Assembly (NCBI RefSeq): GCF_000411975.1
Contig: NZ_ASXG01000148.1
Span: 62,001 to 126,000, forward strand
Origin: Amycolatopsis orientalis DSM 43388
Lineage (GTDB): Bacteria > Actinomycetota > Actinomycetes > Mycobacteriales > Pseudonocardiaceae
Direction of reading: 5' to 3'
Length of the DNA: 64,000 bases
Shown here: one piece after another, positions 35,393 to 43,996 of the stretch
Layout of the letters: each line of letters starts with the position of its first letter
Numbering within the stretch: the stretch's first letter is position 1
Made by a program: the position numbers and the translations under genes
The notes under the pieces: generated by a model
The model's input: the letters and a program-made list of their open reading frames with translations, nothing else
The model's database searches: none
Told to the model about the DNA's origin: nothing

Positions 35393-36277
35393 TCACTCCT
35401 GCTTGCTCAGCTTCCGCCGCAACCCCCGCCCGGCGGCCAGCGTCGGGAAGGCCAGCACCGCGCCCGCTCCGAGCGGGATTCCCTGCTGCCACGCGGGAGC
35501 CCCGAGCGCGGCGGGCGCGGCCTGCGGGTCGTGGTCGCTGACGCCGCCCCACCGCGACGGCGGCAGGACGATCACCCGGGCCTTGCCGATGACGTCGTCC
35601 ACCGGAACCGTGCCGTTCAGCCCGCCGCCGCCCTGGCAGCGGGAGTCGCACGAGTTCTCGCGGTTGTCGCCCATCACCCAGAGGCTTCCCTTCGGGACGG
35701 TCACCGGGGCGAACGTCTGGCGCGCCGTCGGCGGCTGCTCCAGCCAGTGCACGTACGGCTCGTCGAGCGGCTTCCCGTCGACCAGCACGCGGCCCTGCGG
35801 GTCGCAGCACTGGACGGTCTGGCCGCCGACGGCGATCACGCGTTTCACGAAGTCGCGTTCGTCCGGCGGTGCGAAGCCGACCAGCGAACCGAGGCCGCGC
35901 AACGCCTTCGTGAAGATGTTGCCCGGCTCCTGCGGGGCGATCTCGTTCGCGCTCCACGACTGCGGGCCGCGGAACACGATGACGTCGCCCGGCGCGGGGT
36001 CGGTGAAATCGTAGGTGACGCGGTCGACGACGACCCGGTCGCCGAAACAGCCGTCGCAGCCGTGCAGCGTCGTCTCCATCGACGCCGACGGGATCAGGAA
36101 CACCTTCGCGACGAACTGCTGGATCAGGATCGTCAGCACCAGCGCGATCCCGATGAGGATCGGCAGCTCCTGCCAGAACGGCCGCTTCCGGCGGCCCTTC
36201 GTGCGCGGTTCCTCCGCGTCCGGACGGTCGGATCCGGGCTCGCCGGGGGCGGGGACTGGGGGGATCGGGTCGGCCAC
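35393..36277 (-). CDS. lepB: signal peptidase I
   Basis: A 294-residue membrane serine-lysine protease that removes Sec/Tat signal peptides outside the membrane. A Pro/Arg-rich cytoplasmic tail is followed by TM1 (LPILIGIALVLTILIQQFVA). The catalytic Ser66 lies in FLIPSASMETTL and Lys145 in RDFVKRVIAVGG; GSLWVMGDNRENSCDSR is box E. Four cysteines near the active site (CDGC, QCCD) are an actinobacterial trait. A C-terminal hydrophobic stretch (LGAGAVLAFPTLAAG) may be a second anchor. Confidence 0.93.
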   Translation of the reverse strand: MADPIPPVPAPGEPGSDRPDAEEPRTKGRRKRPFWQELPILIGIALVLTILIQQFVAKVFLIPSASMETTLHGCDGCFGDRVVVDRVTYDFTDPAPGDVIVFRGPQSWSANEIAPQEPGNIFTKALRGLGSLVGFAPPDERDFVKRVIAVGGQTVQCCDPQGRVLVDGKPLDEPYVHWLEQPPTARQTFAPVTVPKGSLWVMGDNRENSCDSRCQGGGGLNGTVPVDDVIGKARVIVLPPSRWGGVSDHDPQAAPAALGAPAWQQGIPLGAGAVLAFPTLAAGRGLRRKLSKQE

Positions 36278-36707
36278 GCCGTCAGGCTACCCAGATCCGC
36301 CCGCCCGGCGGCGGACCGCGCGCGGCCACGATCGGGGGGTCGTGCCGGCGATCGGGACGCAACCGGAGATTCCGCCCTCGCGGAAGGAAAACGGGCCGGG
36401 GTCGGGGGAGTGCTCCGGAATCCGGTGCGAGAGCCGAGGCGGAACGGCGAACGCCGCTGGGCACCGGAGCGTCCGCTGACCGATCGCTGCCGGATGTGCG
36501 CTCAATGCGCAACCCGCTGGCTCCGCGGGTTCCGGCGGCGAACGAGCGAGGCGCCGGATCGCGGTGCCGCGCGCCCCGCAGACGCCGTTCGGGCAGAGAT
36601 CGGGCGGTCTGGCCGGTGCGGAGGGCCTCGAATCGACCCCGCTGAGGCCGGTGTCCGGAGACTCTTCGCGCTGGCCTGCCTTCGCCGGGAAACTCCGGCG
36701 GAGGCGG
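36278..36707. other. 430-bp intergenic region
   Basis: No convincing gene was found. Open frames here are short, Arg/Pro-rich and lack ribosome sites. A small perfect hairpin AACCCGC-7 nt-GCGGGTT lies at 36511-36531, without a T-run. The region must hold the lepB promoter and the end of the crotonase transcript. Confidence 0.5.
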
Positions 36708-37472
36708 CTAGTTCTCGAACGACCCGTGCCTGCCCGCGCCCTCGGCGAACCTCGTGGCTCCCGCGATGCTGTCCGTGCGCAGGGACTGCATCCCGTGCCG
36801 GAATTCGTTGTCCAAGGCGGATTCCTCGCTCAACGACTCGTTTTCCAGCAAGGCCGCGCGGTCCTCGCGCAGGCAGGTCTGCGGGAACGCGGCGATTTCC
36901 CTGGCGAGCGCGACCGCCGCGGGCACGGCCTGCCCGCTCGGCACGACGCGATTCGCCAGCCCGATCCGGTGTGCTTCCTCCGCGTCGACCGGGCGTCCGG
37001 TGAGCACCAGATCGAGCGCGCGGCTCCGGCCGATCAGCCGCGGCAGCCGCACCGTGCCGCCGTCGATCAGCGGGACGCCCCAGCGCCGGCAGAACACGCC
37101 GAACACCGCCGTTTCGTCCGCGATCCGGAGGTCGGCCCAGATCGCCAGCTCCAGTCCGCCCGCGACGGCGTGGCCGGACACCGCCGCGAGCACCGGCTTG
37201 CGCAACCGCAGGCGCGTCGGCCCCATCGGGCCGTCGCCGTCCGGTTCGGTGCGGTTGCCGCGGCCCTCGCTCACCGCCTTGAGGTCCGCGCCCGCGCAGA
37301 ACGTTCCGCCGACTCCGTAGAGCACCGCCACTGACGCTTCCGAGGCGTCGAATTCCCGGAAGGCGTCGGCCAATGCCTCGGCAGTGGCGCGATCGACGGC
37401 GTTGCGGCGCTCCGGCCGGTTGATGCCGATGGTGGTGACCGGACCGTCGTGCTCGACCAGCACAGTGCTCAC
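36708..37472 (-). CDS. enoyl-CoA hydratase/isomerase (crotonase family)
   Basis: A 254-residue crotonase. GTG 37472 has GGAGG seven bases upstream and begins STVLVEHDGPVTTIGINRPE. The oxyanion-hole segments are GGTFCAGADLKA and AVSGHAVAGGLELAIWADLR. The catalytic region reads GVPLIDGGTVRLPRLIG, with Asp where hydratases have Glu, so the reaction may be isomerisation or another crotonase chemistry. It acts on CoA thioesters. There is no operon partner; the gene upstream is divergent. Confidence 0.87.
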   Translation of the reverse strand: MSTVLVEHDGPVTTIGINRPERRNAVDRATAEALADAFREFDASEASVAVLYGVGGTFCAGADLKAVSEGRGNRTEPDGDGPMGPTRLRLRKPVLAAVSGHAVAGGLELAIWADLRIADETAVFGVFCRRWGVPLIDGGTVRLPRLIGRSRALDLVLTGRPVDAEEAHRIGLANRVVPSGQAVPAAVALAREIAAFPQTCLREDRAALLENESLSEESALDNEFRHGMQSLRTDSIAGATRFAEGAGRHGSFEN

Positions 37473-37576
37473 GCGGGCCTCCTGCGGAAGAAGCGGATGT
37501 CCGGGCAGCATGCCACGGCCCGTAGGCTCCGGCACTGGAATCGGCACCGGGCAGGCACGGGAAGGGGACCGCGGGA

Positions 37577-38125
37577 ATGGACGGCCTTGCGGCGTTCGGG
37601 TTCGAGCTGGGAGTGCTCAAGCGGGTCCGCCGCGCGGGCTGGTGGCAGGCGGGGGTCCGGGACCCGGAGTCGGTGGCCGAGCACAGCCTCCGGGCCGCGC
37701 AGCTGGCCGCGCTCCTCGCCGCCGAGGAAGGCGCGAACCCCGAGCGCGCCGCGTTCCTCGCGCTGTGGCACGACACCCAGGAGACCCGCACCGGCGACCT
37801 TCCGCACACCGCCGCGCCCTACCTGACGAAGCCGGAACCGCGCGCCATCACCGCGGACCAGACCGCGGGCTTGCCGCGTGCCTCGGCGGAAATCGTGCAG
37901 ACAGCGGTAGACGAGTACGAAACGCGCGAGTCGCCCGAAGCGCGATGCGCGAAGGACGCCGACAAACTCGAGATGCTCTTCCAGGCCCTCGAATACCGGG
38001 CGGCCGGAGTATCCACAGTGGACGAATGGCTCGTGTCGGCGCGGGCCGGGCTTTTCACCGGAACCGCGCGGCGCGTCGCCGAGGCCGCGCTGGCGATGTC
38101 GCCGCTGGCGTGGCGGTCTCGTTAG
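37577..38125 (+). CDS. HD-domain phosphohydrolase (YfbR-like)
   Basis: A 182-residue HD hydrolase. Metal-site residues are His in VAEHSLRAAQLAALL, the His-Asp pair in LWHDTQETRTGDLPHTAAPY and Asp in AKDADKLEMLFQALEY. This pattern matches 5'-deoxynucleotidases and the wider HDDC2 group, which dephosphorylate (deoxy)nucleoside monophosphates. AAGGGG precedes ATG 37577. The GTCCACWGTGGAC-type word occurs inside the gene at 38011-38023. Confidence 0.85.
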   Translation: MDGLAAFGFELGVLKRVRRAGWWQAGVRDPESVAEHSLRAAQLAALLAAEEGANPERAAFLALWHDTQETRTGDLPHTAAPYLTKPEPRAITADQTAGLPRASAEIVQTAVDEYETRESPEARCAKDADKLEMLFQALEYRAAGVSTVDEWLVSARAGLFTGTARRVAEAALAMSPLAWRSR

Positions 38126-38210
38126 AGCTCACCCACATGGGCGCACTTGTGGTTTAAGACTGTCCTCTCTGGGAAAGATCCAAAGTACGACCATCTCGGG
38201 GAGGCACAGG

Positions 38211-38645
38211 ATGAACCGGAAACTCACCGCAGTGCTGGCCAGTGTCGCCGCGATGGCAGCGACGATCGGATTCGCTTCGAGCGCGGAGGCGGCGGGGCCG
38301 CCGTGCAGCGCCCAGGCGAAGGCGTGCCTGAAGCTGTCGTCGAACACGGCGTGGCTGATGGACCACGGCAAGGTCACCCGAGGCGGAGTGCGCGTGACCG
38401 TCGGCAAGCCCGCGTACCCGACCCCGGTCGGCACGTTCCGCGTGCAGTACAAGGATCTGCACCACTACAGCAAGCAGTTCCACGGCCCGATGCCGTACTC
38501 GGTCTTCTTCACCAACACCGGGGTGGCGTTCCACCAGGGCAGCCTCAAGGTCCAGTCGCACGGCTGCGTCCACCTGTCGCACGCCGACGCGGTGGCGTTC
38601 TTCAACACGCTGCAGCCGGGCGACGTGGTGCAGGTGGTGCGGTAA
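38211..38645 (+). CDS. secreted L,D-transpeptidase (YkuD domain)
   Basis: A 144-residue exported protein. The N-terminal signal peptide MNRKLTAVLASVAAMAATIG is followed by a likely cleavage after AEA (residue 28). The YkuD active site SHGCVHLSHADA contains His117 and Cys119. The family normally has Arg after the Val (HGCVRL), so the His here is a small deviation. It would form 3-3 cross-links or attach proteins in peptidoglycan. GGGAGG precedes ATG 38211. It is small for the family, with just one catalytic domain and no LysM or Ig domain. Confidence 0.88.
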   Translation: MNRKLTAVLASVAAMAATIGFASSAEAAGPPCSAQAKACLKLSSNTAWLMDHGKVTRGGVRVTVGKPAYPTPVGTFRVQYKDLHHYSKQFHGPMPYSVFFTNTGVAFHQGSLKVQSHGCVHLSHADAVAFFNTLQPGDVVQVVR

Positions 38646-39803
38646 TCAGCCGACGGGCATCGGCCGCCGCAGCGCTTGCCGGCGCAGGCGGCCGAACCCC
38701 CTCGGGTTGTTGAGCCCGAACACCGCCACGGTCGCGCCGTCGCGGTGGTAGGTGGCGAGGAAGGACTCGTCGTCCGGGCCGCCTTCGGCGAAGCGCACCT
38801 CGTCGCCGGGGGCGGGATGCCCGGCGAGCTGGAGCGTTCCGGCGTATTGATCGGACCAGACGTAGCCGCTCGGTTCGTACTCCCGGACCACCTGCCCGGC
38901 CAGCAGATTGGCGACCGCGACCGACGCCTGTTCGGTGGCGTTCGTCCAGTGCTCGTGCCGGGTCCCGGCCGGTCCGTATGCCGCGACGTCGCCGGCGGCG
39001 ACCACGTTCGGCAGCGAGGTGACCAGACCCGCGTCGGTGCGCACGCCGTTGCCGATCGCCAGCCCAGACCCCTCCAGCCACTCGACCGCCGGAACCATGC
39101 CTATCCCGGCGACGACCACCTCCGCGGGCAGGTTCTCGCCGGTTTCCAGCTGTACCCCGGTGACCCGGCCGGCCGCCGCGGAAAGCCCGGCCACCCCGGC
39201 CCCGCAGCGCAACGTGACCCCGTTCCGGCCGTGCAGCCGCGCGCAGATCCCGCCGAGTTCCGGGCCCAGCACTCGCACCATGGGCGTCGGGAGCGCCTCC
39301 AGCACCGTGACGTCCAGGCCCAGAGCGTTGGCCGTCGATGCCACCTCGGCGCCGATGAATCCTCCGCCGACGATCACCGCTCGCGCCCCGGGAACCAGCT
39401 CCTCGCGAAGCGCGAGTGCGTCGTCCAGTGTGCGCAGAACATGAACTCCGGCAACGGATTCCGCCCCCGGAAGGGCACGAGCACGCCCACCGGTGGCGAG
39501 GACGACGCCGTCCGCTTCGAGCTCCCCGTCCGAGAGGACGACCCGACCGGTCGACGGATCGAGACGCTCCGCGCGAGTGCCGAGCCGGAGCTCCAGCGAG
39601 GCGAGATCGTCGGCGTCGACCAGGTCCAGCGACTCGCGCGACGCGGTCCCGGCCAGGAAGCTCTTCGACAGCGGCGGCCGGTCGTAGGGGAGATGCGGCT
39701 CCTCGCCGATCAGCACCACGCGACCGTCGAACCCCTGGGCGCGCAGCTCCTGCGCGGCGCGGGCACCGGCGAGCGAAGCGCCGACGATCGCGACCGTTTT
39801 CAC
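38646..39803 (-). CDS. NADH:ferredoxin reductase (FAD, glutathione-reductase type)
   Basis: A 385-residue flavoprotein. The FAD loop is VAIVGASLAGARAAQELRAQ, followed by LPYDRPPLSKSFL. The NADH loop is AVIVGGGFIGAEVASTANAL, and the second FAD motif is PNVVAAGDVAAY. This is the reductase of multicomponent Rieske oxygenases (BphA4/AndAa type). GTG 39803 overlaps the ferredoxin stop, so the pair is coupled. It takes electrons from NADH to the Rieske ferredoxin encoded upstream, and the oxygenase at 40398 is the likely final acceptor. Confidence 0.9.
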   Translation of the reverse strand: MKTVAIVGASLAGARAAQELRAQGFDGRVVLIGEEPHLPYDRPPLSKSFLAGTASRESLDLVDADDLASLELRLGTRAERLDPSTGRVVLSDGELEADGVVLATGGRARALPGAESVAGVHVLRTLDDALALREELVPGARAVIVGGGFIGAEVASTANALGLDVTVLEALPTPMVRVLGPELGGICARLHGRNGVTLRCGAGVAGLSAAAGRVTGVQLETGENLPAEVVVAGIGMVPAVEWLEGSGLAIGNGVRTDAGLVTSLPNVVAAGDVAAYGPAGTRHEHWTNATEQASVAVANLLAGQVVREYEPSGYVWSDQYAGTLQLAGHPAPGDEVRFAEGGPDDESFLATYHRDGATVAVFGLNNPRGFGRLRRQALRRPMPVG

Positions 39804-40117
39804 GCAGCGTCCTCGGCGGCGCCGGCGAGCACGTAGATCACGCCGTCGTCGACCTGCACCTGGTAGGTGCGCACCGGCTGTTTCGCGGGCAGGCAAGACG
39901 GCATCCCCGTGCGCAGGTCGAAGAGCGCCGCGTGCAGCGGGCACTCCACGAAGCAGCCTTCGAGCCAGCCGTCGGCCAGCGAAGCGTCCTGGTGGGTGCA
40001 GGTGTCCCCGATCGCGTACAGCTCGCCGTCGGCGTTGAAGACGGCGATGGGCTCCGGCCCCGCGATCCGGACGGACTCGCCCGGGGGCAGCTCGTCCACA
40101 GTGCACGCGCGCAGCAT
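39800..40117 (-). CDS. Rieske-type ferredoxin
   Basis: A 105-residue soluble Rieske [2Fe-2S] protein: Cys40-x-His42 (DTCTHQDASLADG) and Cys59-x-x-His62 (VECPLHAALFD). I chose ATG 40117, which has GGAGGAATCA upstream. It shuttles electrons from the coupled reductase to an oxygenase. It is divergent from the oxygenase alpha gene. The shared 280-bp promoter region contains repeated operator-like words, so all three components are probably induced together. Confidence 0.92.
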   Translation of the reverse strand: MLRACTVDELPPGESVRIAGPEPIAVFNADGELYAIGDTCTHQDASLADGWLEGCFVECPLHAALFDLRTGMPSCLPAKQPVRTYQVQVDDGVIYVLAGAAEDAA

Positions 40118-40140
40118 TGATTCCTCCGAAGCTGGGGATT

Positions 40141-40176
40141 GTTGCGTATTAAGGAACACCTGACGTGATACGCAAC
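40141..40176. promoter_or_regulatory. 9-bp inverted repeat operator, ferredoxin side
   Basis: GTTGCGTAT (40141-40149) and ATACGCAAC (40168-40176) form a perfect inverted pair with 18 bp between. They lie just upstream of the ferredoxin gene in the divergent promoter. The same half-site recurs near the oxygenase gene (40360-40368). Confidence 0.65.
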
Positions 40177-40354
40177 AGAGTCTGGGCGCGCGGAAGGGGT
40201 GCCGTCAAGGGGTTCCGGGGTGGAGTTTTTCGGAGCGCTGTTCCGGGTGAAAGCCGTGGTCGAAGGCGGTTCCGGCGAACGGGTGCGGTGCCTTCGGCGG
40301 TGCTTGACAGCGCCCCCGCCGAGCCTCATCTTGTTCCGGAGAGGGCAACAAGAC

Positions 40355-40368
40355 GCGTAATACGCAAC
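40355..40368. promoter_or_regulatory. third copy of the operator half-site, oxygenase side
   Basis: GCGTAATACGC (40355-40365) is a perfect 11-bp palindrome whose right arm extends into ATACGCAAC (40360-40368). That word is identical to the half-site at 40168-40176. It sits 30 bp before the GTG start of the Rieske oxygenase, where a repressor would block transcription. Confidence 0.6.
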
Positions 40369-40397
40369 TTCGATCGTGTTCGAGAGGAGCCCTGCCG

Positions 40398-41519
40398 GTG
40401 ACCGCCATCGACCTCCCGCAGAGCCTGCTGCCGACTCTGCCCGGGCCGCACTACACCGACCCGGCGATCTTCGCCCGGGAGCAGGAGCGGATCTTCGAAG
40501 CGGGGTGGTTCTGCGCCGTGCGCAGTGCCGACCTGCCGTCGCCCGGCTCGTTCGAGACGGTGCAGGTCGGTCGCGAGAGCGTGCTGATCGCGCGCGGCCG
40601 CGACGGGGCGTTGCGCGCGTTCCTGAACATCTGCCGCCACCGCGGCGCGCGGCTGTGCACCGACGAGAAAGGTTCGGTGAAGCGCGCTTTCCAGTGCATG
40701 TACCACGCCTGGACCTACGGTCTCGACGGAAAGCTCGTCGCTGCCCCGAATTTGACCGGCATGCCGGACGTCGACCGGGTCGAATACGGTCTCACGCGGG
40801 TGCATCTGCGCGAATGGCTCGGCTACGCCTGGGTTTGCCTCGCCGAAGAAGCACCGTCCTTTGCCGACACTGTGATGGCCGACGTGAGCGAGCGGCTCGG
40901 CGGCCCGGGCGAGATCGAGGCGTACGGCATCGAGAATCTGGCGCTGGGCCGCCGCATCGAGTACGACGTGCGCGCGAACTGGAAGCAGATCATCGAGAAT
41001 TTCATGGAGTGCTACCACTGCGCGACGATCCACCCGGAACTCACCGAGGTGCTTCCGGAGTTCGCCGACGGGTACGCCGCGCAGTATTTCGTCGGCCACG
41101 GCGCGGAATTCGGCGCGGACGTCACCGGGTTCACTGTGGACGGCGGCGACGGCCTGCAGCGGCTGCCGGGCGTCGGCGAGCACCAGGACCGGCGGTACTA
41201 CGCGATCACGATCCGGCCGCAGGTGTTCGTGAACCTGGTGCCGGACCACGTGATCGTGCACCGGATGTTCCCGCTGGCCCCGGACCGCACGCTGGTCCGC
41301 TGCGACTGGCTGTACCTGCCGGAGGTCGTCGAGTCGGGCGCGGACCTGGACCGCTCGGTGGAGCTGTTCCACCGGGTGAACCAGCAGGATTTCGAGGCGT
41401 GCGAACGGTGTCAGCAGGCGATGGGCTCGCGCGCGTACGCCCGCGGCGGCGTGCTGGTGCCGAGCGAACACCACATCGGCGAGTTCCATGACTGGGTGCG
41501 GGCGCGGACCGGGGAGTAG
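40398..41519 (+). CDS. Rieske oxygenase alpha subunit (glycine betaine monooxygenase-like)
   Basis: A 373-residue ring-hydroxylating-type oxygenase. Rieske ligands are Cys79-x-His81 (ICRHRGARLC) and Cys100-x-x-His103 (CMYHAWTYGLDG). Mononuclear iron histidines 207 and 212 lie in ENFMECYHCATIHPEL, with Glu204 before them. The AWTYGLDGKL and YHCATIHPEL segments match quaternary-amine demethylases (betaine, stachydrine, carnitine) rather than aromatic dioxygenases. The sarcosine and dimethylglycine genes beside it support N-demethylation. GTG 40398 follows GAGGAG. The exact quaternary amine is inferred. Confidence 0.8.
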   Translation: MTAIDLPQSLLPTLPGPHYTDPAIFAREQERIFEAGWFCAVRSADLPSPGSFETVQVGRESVLIARGRDGALRAFLNICRHRGARLCTDEKGSVKRAFQCMYHAWTYGLDGKLVAAPNLTGMPDVDRVEYGLTRVHLREWLGYAWVCLAEEAPSFADTVMADVSERLGGPGEIEAYGIENLALGRRIEYDVRANWKQIIENFMECYHCATIHPELTEVLPEFADGYAAQYFVGHGAEFGADVTGFTVDGGDGLQRLPGVGEHQDRRYYAITIRPQVFVNLVPDHVIVHRMFPLAPDRTLVRCDWLYLPEVVESGADLDRSVELFHRVNQQDFEACERCQQAMGSRAYARGGVLVPSEHHIGEFHDWVRARTGE

Positions 41520-41537
41520 CACCCGCGCCCGCGCCGG

Positions 41538-41909
41538 TCACGGCTGGATGTTCATCTCCGGGCCGATGTACTCGCGCACGCGGACCGCTTTCCCATCCTT
41601 CGCCTCGACGATCTGCACGAGGTGCAGCTTCACCGGGTTGCCGCCGACCTCGATCTCGACGGCCGCCTCGTTGAAGAATCCCTTTTCGGTGAAGGTGACG
41701 CCGACCGGCCGGAAGTCCGGCACCGGTCCGTCGCCCGCGCGCTCGTGCACGGCGGCGACCGCCTCGGACACCGTGACCCATTTGTCGTCGGCGCTGTGCC
41801 AGACGGGACAGTCCTGGACGCAGATTTCGAGGAAGAGGTCGATGTCGGCCAGCGCCTTCACCCAGTTCTCGGCGAGTTCGGCGGTGGCCTGGTCTGGTGT
41901 GGTGCTCAT
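41538..41909 (-). CDS. NTF2/SnoaL-like protein in the demethylation cluster
   Basis: A 123-residue NTF2-like protein (AENWVKALADIDLFLEICVQ, then VWHSADDKWVTVSEAVAAVH, HLVQIVEAKDGKAVRVREYI). ATG 41909 was chosen; the open frame extends upstream without a clear ribosome site. It lies between the oxygenase and the GntR gene on the opposite strand. The fold resembles ketosteroid isomerases and the small subunits of ring-hydroxylating oxygenases, but it is short for the latter. A helper role to the Rieske oxygenase is possible but only suggested by position. Confidence 0.6.
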   Translation of the reverse strand: MSTTPDQATAELAENWVKALADIDLFLEICVQDCPVWHSADDKWVTVSEAVAAVHERAGDGPVPDFRPVGVTFTEKGFFNEAAVEIEVGGNPVKLHLVQIVEAKDGKAVRVREYIGPEMNIQP

Positions 41910-42009
41910 CGGCTCGCGGTGCCTTCCGCTCGGGGATCGATTCCCCGATGCTGCCGGGACGCGGGCGGCCGGAGTGTCCAAGTTCCCGGACACTCCGGCC
42001 GCGGACCGG

Positions 42010-42672
42010 TCAGATCAGCGCCCGGATCGCCGACTCGAAACCGGTCACGTGGTCGAGCGTCAGCGCCGCCGCCTTCTTCGCGTCGCCCTCGGCGATCGCG
42101 GTCAGCAGCGGCGAATGCTCGTCGACGTGCCCGGCCATGCCGCGCAGCCGGGGGAGGAACACGCACCAGATCCGGGTCGCGAGGTTGTCGTAGTGGATCA
42201 GCGTGTCCTCGAAGAACGGATTGTGCACGCAAGCGTAGATCGCGCGGTGGAGTTCGAGGTCGGTGCGCAGGAGGTCGGCGTTTTCCCTCGGCGCGGCCGA
42301 ATCCAGCCGATCGCGCAGTTCGGCCAGCCGGGTCCGCTCCGCGTCGGTCGCCCGCGTCGCGGCGGACGCGGCGGCCGTCGGCTCGAGGGTGCGCCGGACC
42401 TCGGAGATGTGCGCGAGATCGGAGATGTTGACGTCCGTGGCGAACGTGCCGCGGCGCGGATACGCGACCACGAGGCGTTCGGTTTCGAGCCGCTTCAGCG
42501 CTTCGCGGATCGGCGTGCGGCCCATTTCGAGCACGCTGCCCGCCCATTCCTCGTTGATCGGGTCGCCCGGCTTGATGTCGAGCATGACGAGGCGGTCACG
42601 CAGGAACTCGTAGGCGCGTTCGGCCAGCGACGGGGCGGCGGCCGGGATGACGTGGTTGACCGGGGTGCTCAC
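42010..42672 (-). CDS. GntR-family regulator (FCD subfamily)
   Basis: A 220-residue regulator. The winged helix covers about residues 14-75 (LAERAYEFLRDRLVMLDIKP, then MGRTPIREALKRLETERLVV), with a C-terminal FCD helical domain holding the metal-site Asp/His set (RTDLELHRAIYACVHNPFFE). GTG 42672 has only a weak upstream site and may be leaderless. It is divergent from soxB, with a TGATATATCA palindrome between. It is the probable substrate-sensing repressor of the demethylation genes. Confidence 0.87.
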   Translation of the reverse strand: MSTPVNHVIPAAAPSLAERAYEFLRDRLVMLDIKPGDPINEEWAGSVLEMGRTPIREALKRLETERLVVAYPRRGTFATDVNISDLAHISEVRRTLEPTAAASAATRATDAERTRLAELRDRLDSAAPRENADLLRTDLELHRAIYACVHNPFFEDTLIHYDNLATRIWCVFLPRLRGMAGHVDEHSPLLTAIAEGDAKKAAALTLDHVTGFESAIRALI

Positions 42673-42695
42673 CCGGCATACTCTACAGCGAAGAT

Positions 42696-42705
42696 TGATA
42701 TATCA
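42696..42705. promoter_or_regulatory. palindromic operator between gntR and soxB
   Basis: TGATATATCA is a perfect AT-rich 10-bp palindrome in an otherwise GC-rich region. It lies 24 bp upstream of the gntR start and 39 bp upstream of soxB. Short AT-centred dyads like this are typical FCD-type GntR binding sites. Confidence 0.65.
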
Positions 42706-42743
42706 GTAGTCGACCAGTTGTCCGATACGGGAGGCCAGCCGGA

Positions 42744-43988
42744 ATGACCACGACCGACCAGCCTCGTCCCCCGGGCGCGGACCTTCCGGAGCACCCGGAT
42801 TTCCTCTGGCGGGACCCGGAACCGCGGCGCGCGTACGACGTCGTCGTGGTGGGCGGCGGCGGGCACGGCCTCGCGACCGCCTACTACCTCGCCAAGGTGC
42901 ACGGCATCACGAACGTCGCGGTGCTGGAGAAGGGCTGGCTCGCCGGCGGGAACATGGCCCGCAACACGACGATCATCCGCTCCAACTACCTGTGGGACGA
43001 AAGCTCCGGGATCTACGAGCATTCGCTGAAGCTGTGGGAGGGGCTCGAGGAAGACCTCGGCTACCCGATCCTGTTCAGCCAGCGCGGCGTGCTCAACCTC
43101 GCGCACAGTCTGCAGGACGTTCGCGACAGCGTGCGCCGGGTGAACGCCAACCGGCTCAACGGGATCGACGCCGAATGGGTCGACGCGGACGGAGTCAAGG
43201 AACTCTGTCCGATCGTGAACACGTCGCCGGACGTGCGCTACCCAGTGCTCGGCGCGACCTACCAGCCGCGCGCCGGGATCGCCAAACACGACTACGTGGC
43301 TTGGGGTTTCGCCCGCGCGGCCGCCGCGATGGGCGTCGACCTGATCCAGAACTGCGAGGTCACCGGTATCGAGACGCGCGGCGGCAAGGTCGTCGGCCTC
43401 GAAACGAGCCGGGGCCGGATCGCGGCCGGGAAGGTCGCGCTGTGCGCGGCCGGGCACAGTTCGGTGCTGGCGAAGATGGCCGGAATCGACCTTCCGCTGG
43501 TGTCGCATCCGCTGCAGGCGCTCGTGTCGGAGCTGCTCGAACCGGTGCACCCGACGGTGGTGATGTCGAACGCCGTGCACGTCTACGTTTCCCAGGCGCA
43601 CAAGGGAGAACTCGTGATGGGCGCGGGCATCGACTCCTACGCCGGCTACGGCCAGCGCGGCGCGTTCCACATCATCGAGGACCAGATGGCCGCCGCGCTG
43701 GAGCTGTTCCCGGTGTTCGCGCGGGCGCACCTGCTGCGGACCTGGGCGGGCATCGTGGACGTGACCCCGGACGCGTCGCCGATCATCGGGCTGACCCCGG
43801 TGGAGAACCTGTACCTCAACTGCGGCTGGGGGACCGGCGGGTTCAAGGCCACGCCGGGCGTCGGCGACTGCTTCGCGCACACCGTCGCGAAGGGCAAACC
43901 GCATCCGTACGCCGAGCCGTTCACCCTCGACCGGTTCACCACCGGCGCGCTCGTCGACGAGCACGGCGCCGCCGCCGTCGCGCATTAG
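42744..43988 (+). CDS. soxB: sarcosine oxidase subunit beta
   Basis: A 414-residue flavoprotein subunit of heterotetrameric sarcosine oxidase. The FAD loop VVVVGGGGHGLATAYYLAK is at residues 33-51, WLAGGNMARNTTIIRSNY follows, and AGIAKHDYVAWGF holds His182, the likely covalent FMN site. The C-terminal NLYLNCGWGTGGFKATPG is typical. It oxidises sarcosine to glycine, passing the methyl group to tetrahydrofolate in SoxA. It heads a coupled operon soxBDAG-purU. Confidence 0.95.
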   Translation: MTTTDQPRPPGADLPEHPDFLWRDPEPRRAYDVVVVGGGGHGLATAYYLAKVHGITNVAVLEKGWLAGGNMARNTTIIRSNYLWDESSGIYEHSLKLWEGLEEDLGYPILFSQRGVLNLAHSLQDVRDSVRRVNANRLNGIDAEWVDADGVKELCPIVNTSPDVRYPVLGATYQPRAGIAKHDYVAWGFARAAAAMGVDLIQNCEVTGIETRGGKVVGLETSRGRIAAGKVALCAAGHSSVLAKMAGIDLPLVSHPLQALVSELLEPVHPTVVMSNAVHVYVSQAHKGELVMGAGIDSYAGYGQRGAFHIIEDQMAAALELFPVFARAHLLRTWAGIVDVTPDASPIIGLTPVENLYLNCGWGTGGFKATPGVGDCFAHTVAKGKPHPYAEPFTLDRFTTGALVDEHGAAAVAH

Positions 43989-43996
43989 GAGCCACT

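Noticed and set aside
36278..36707. Small genes of 72-76 residues on the minus strand
   Set aside because: They lack ribosome sites and family features, and overlap one another in different frames.
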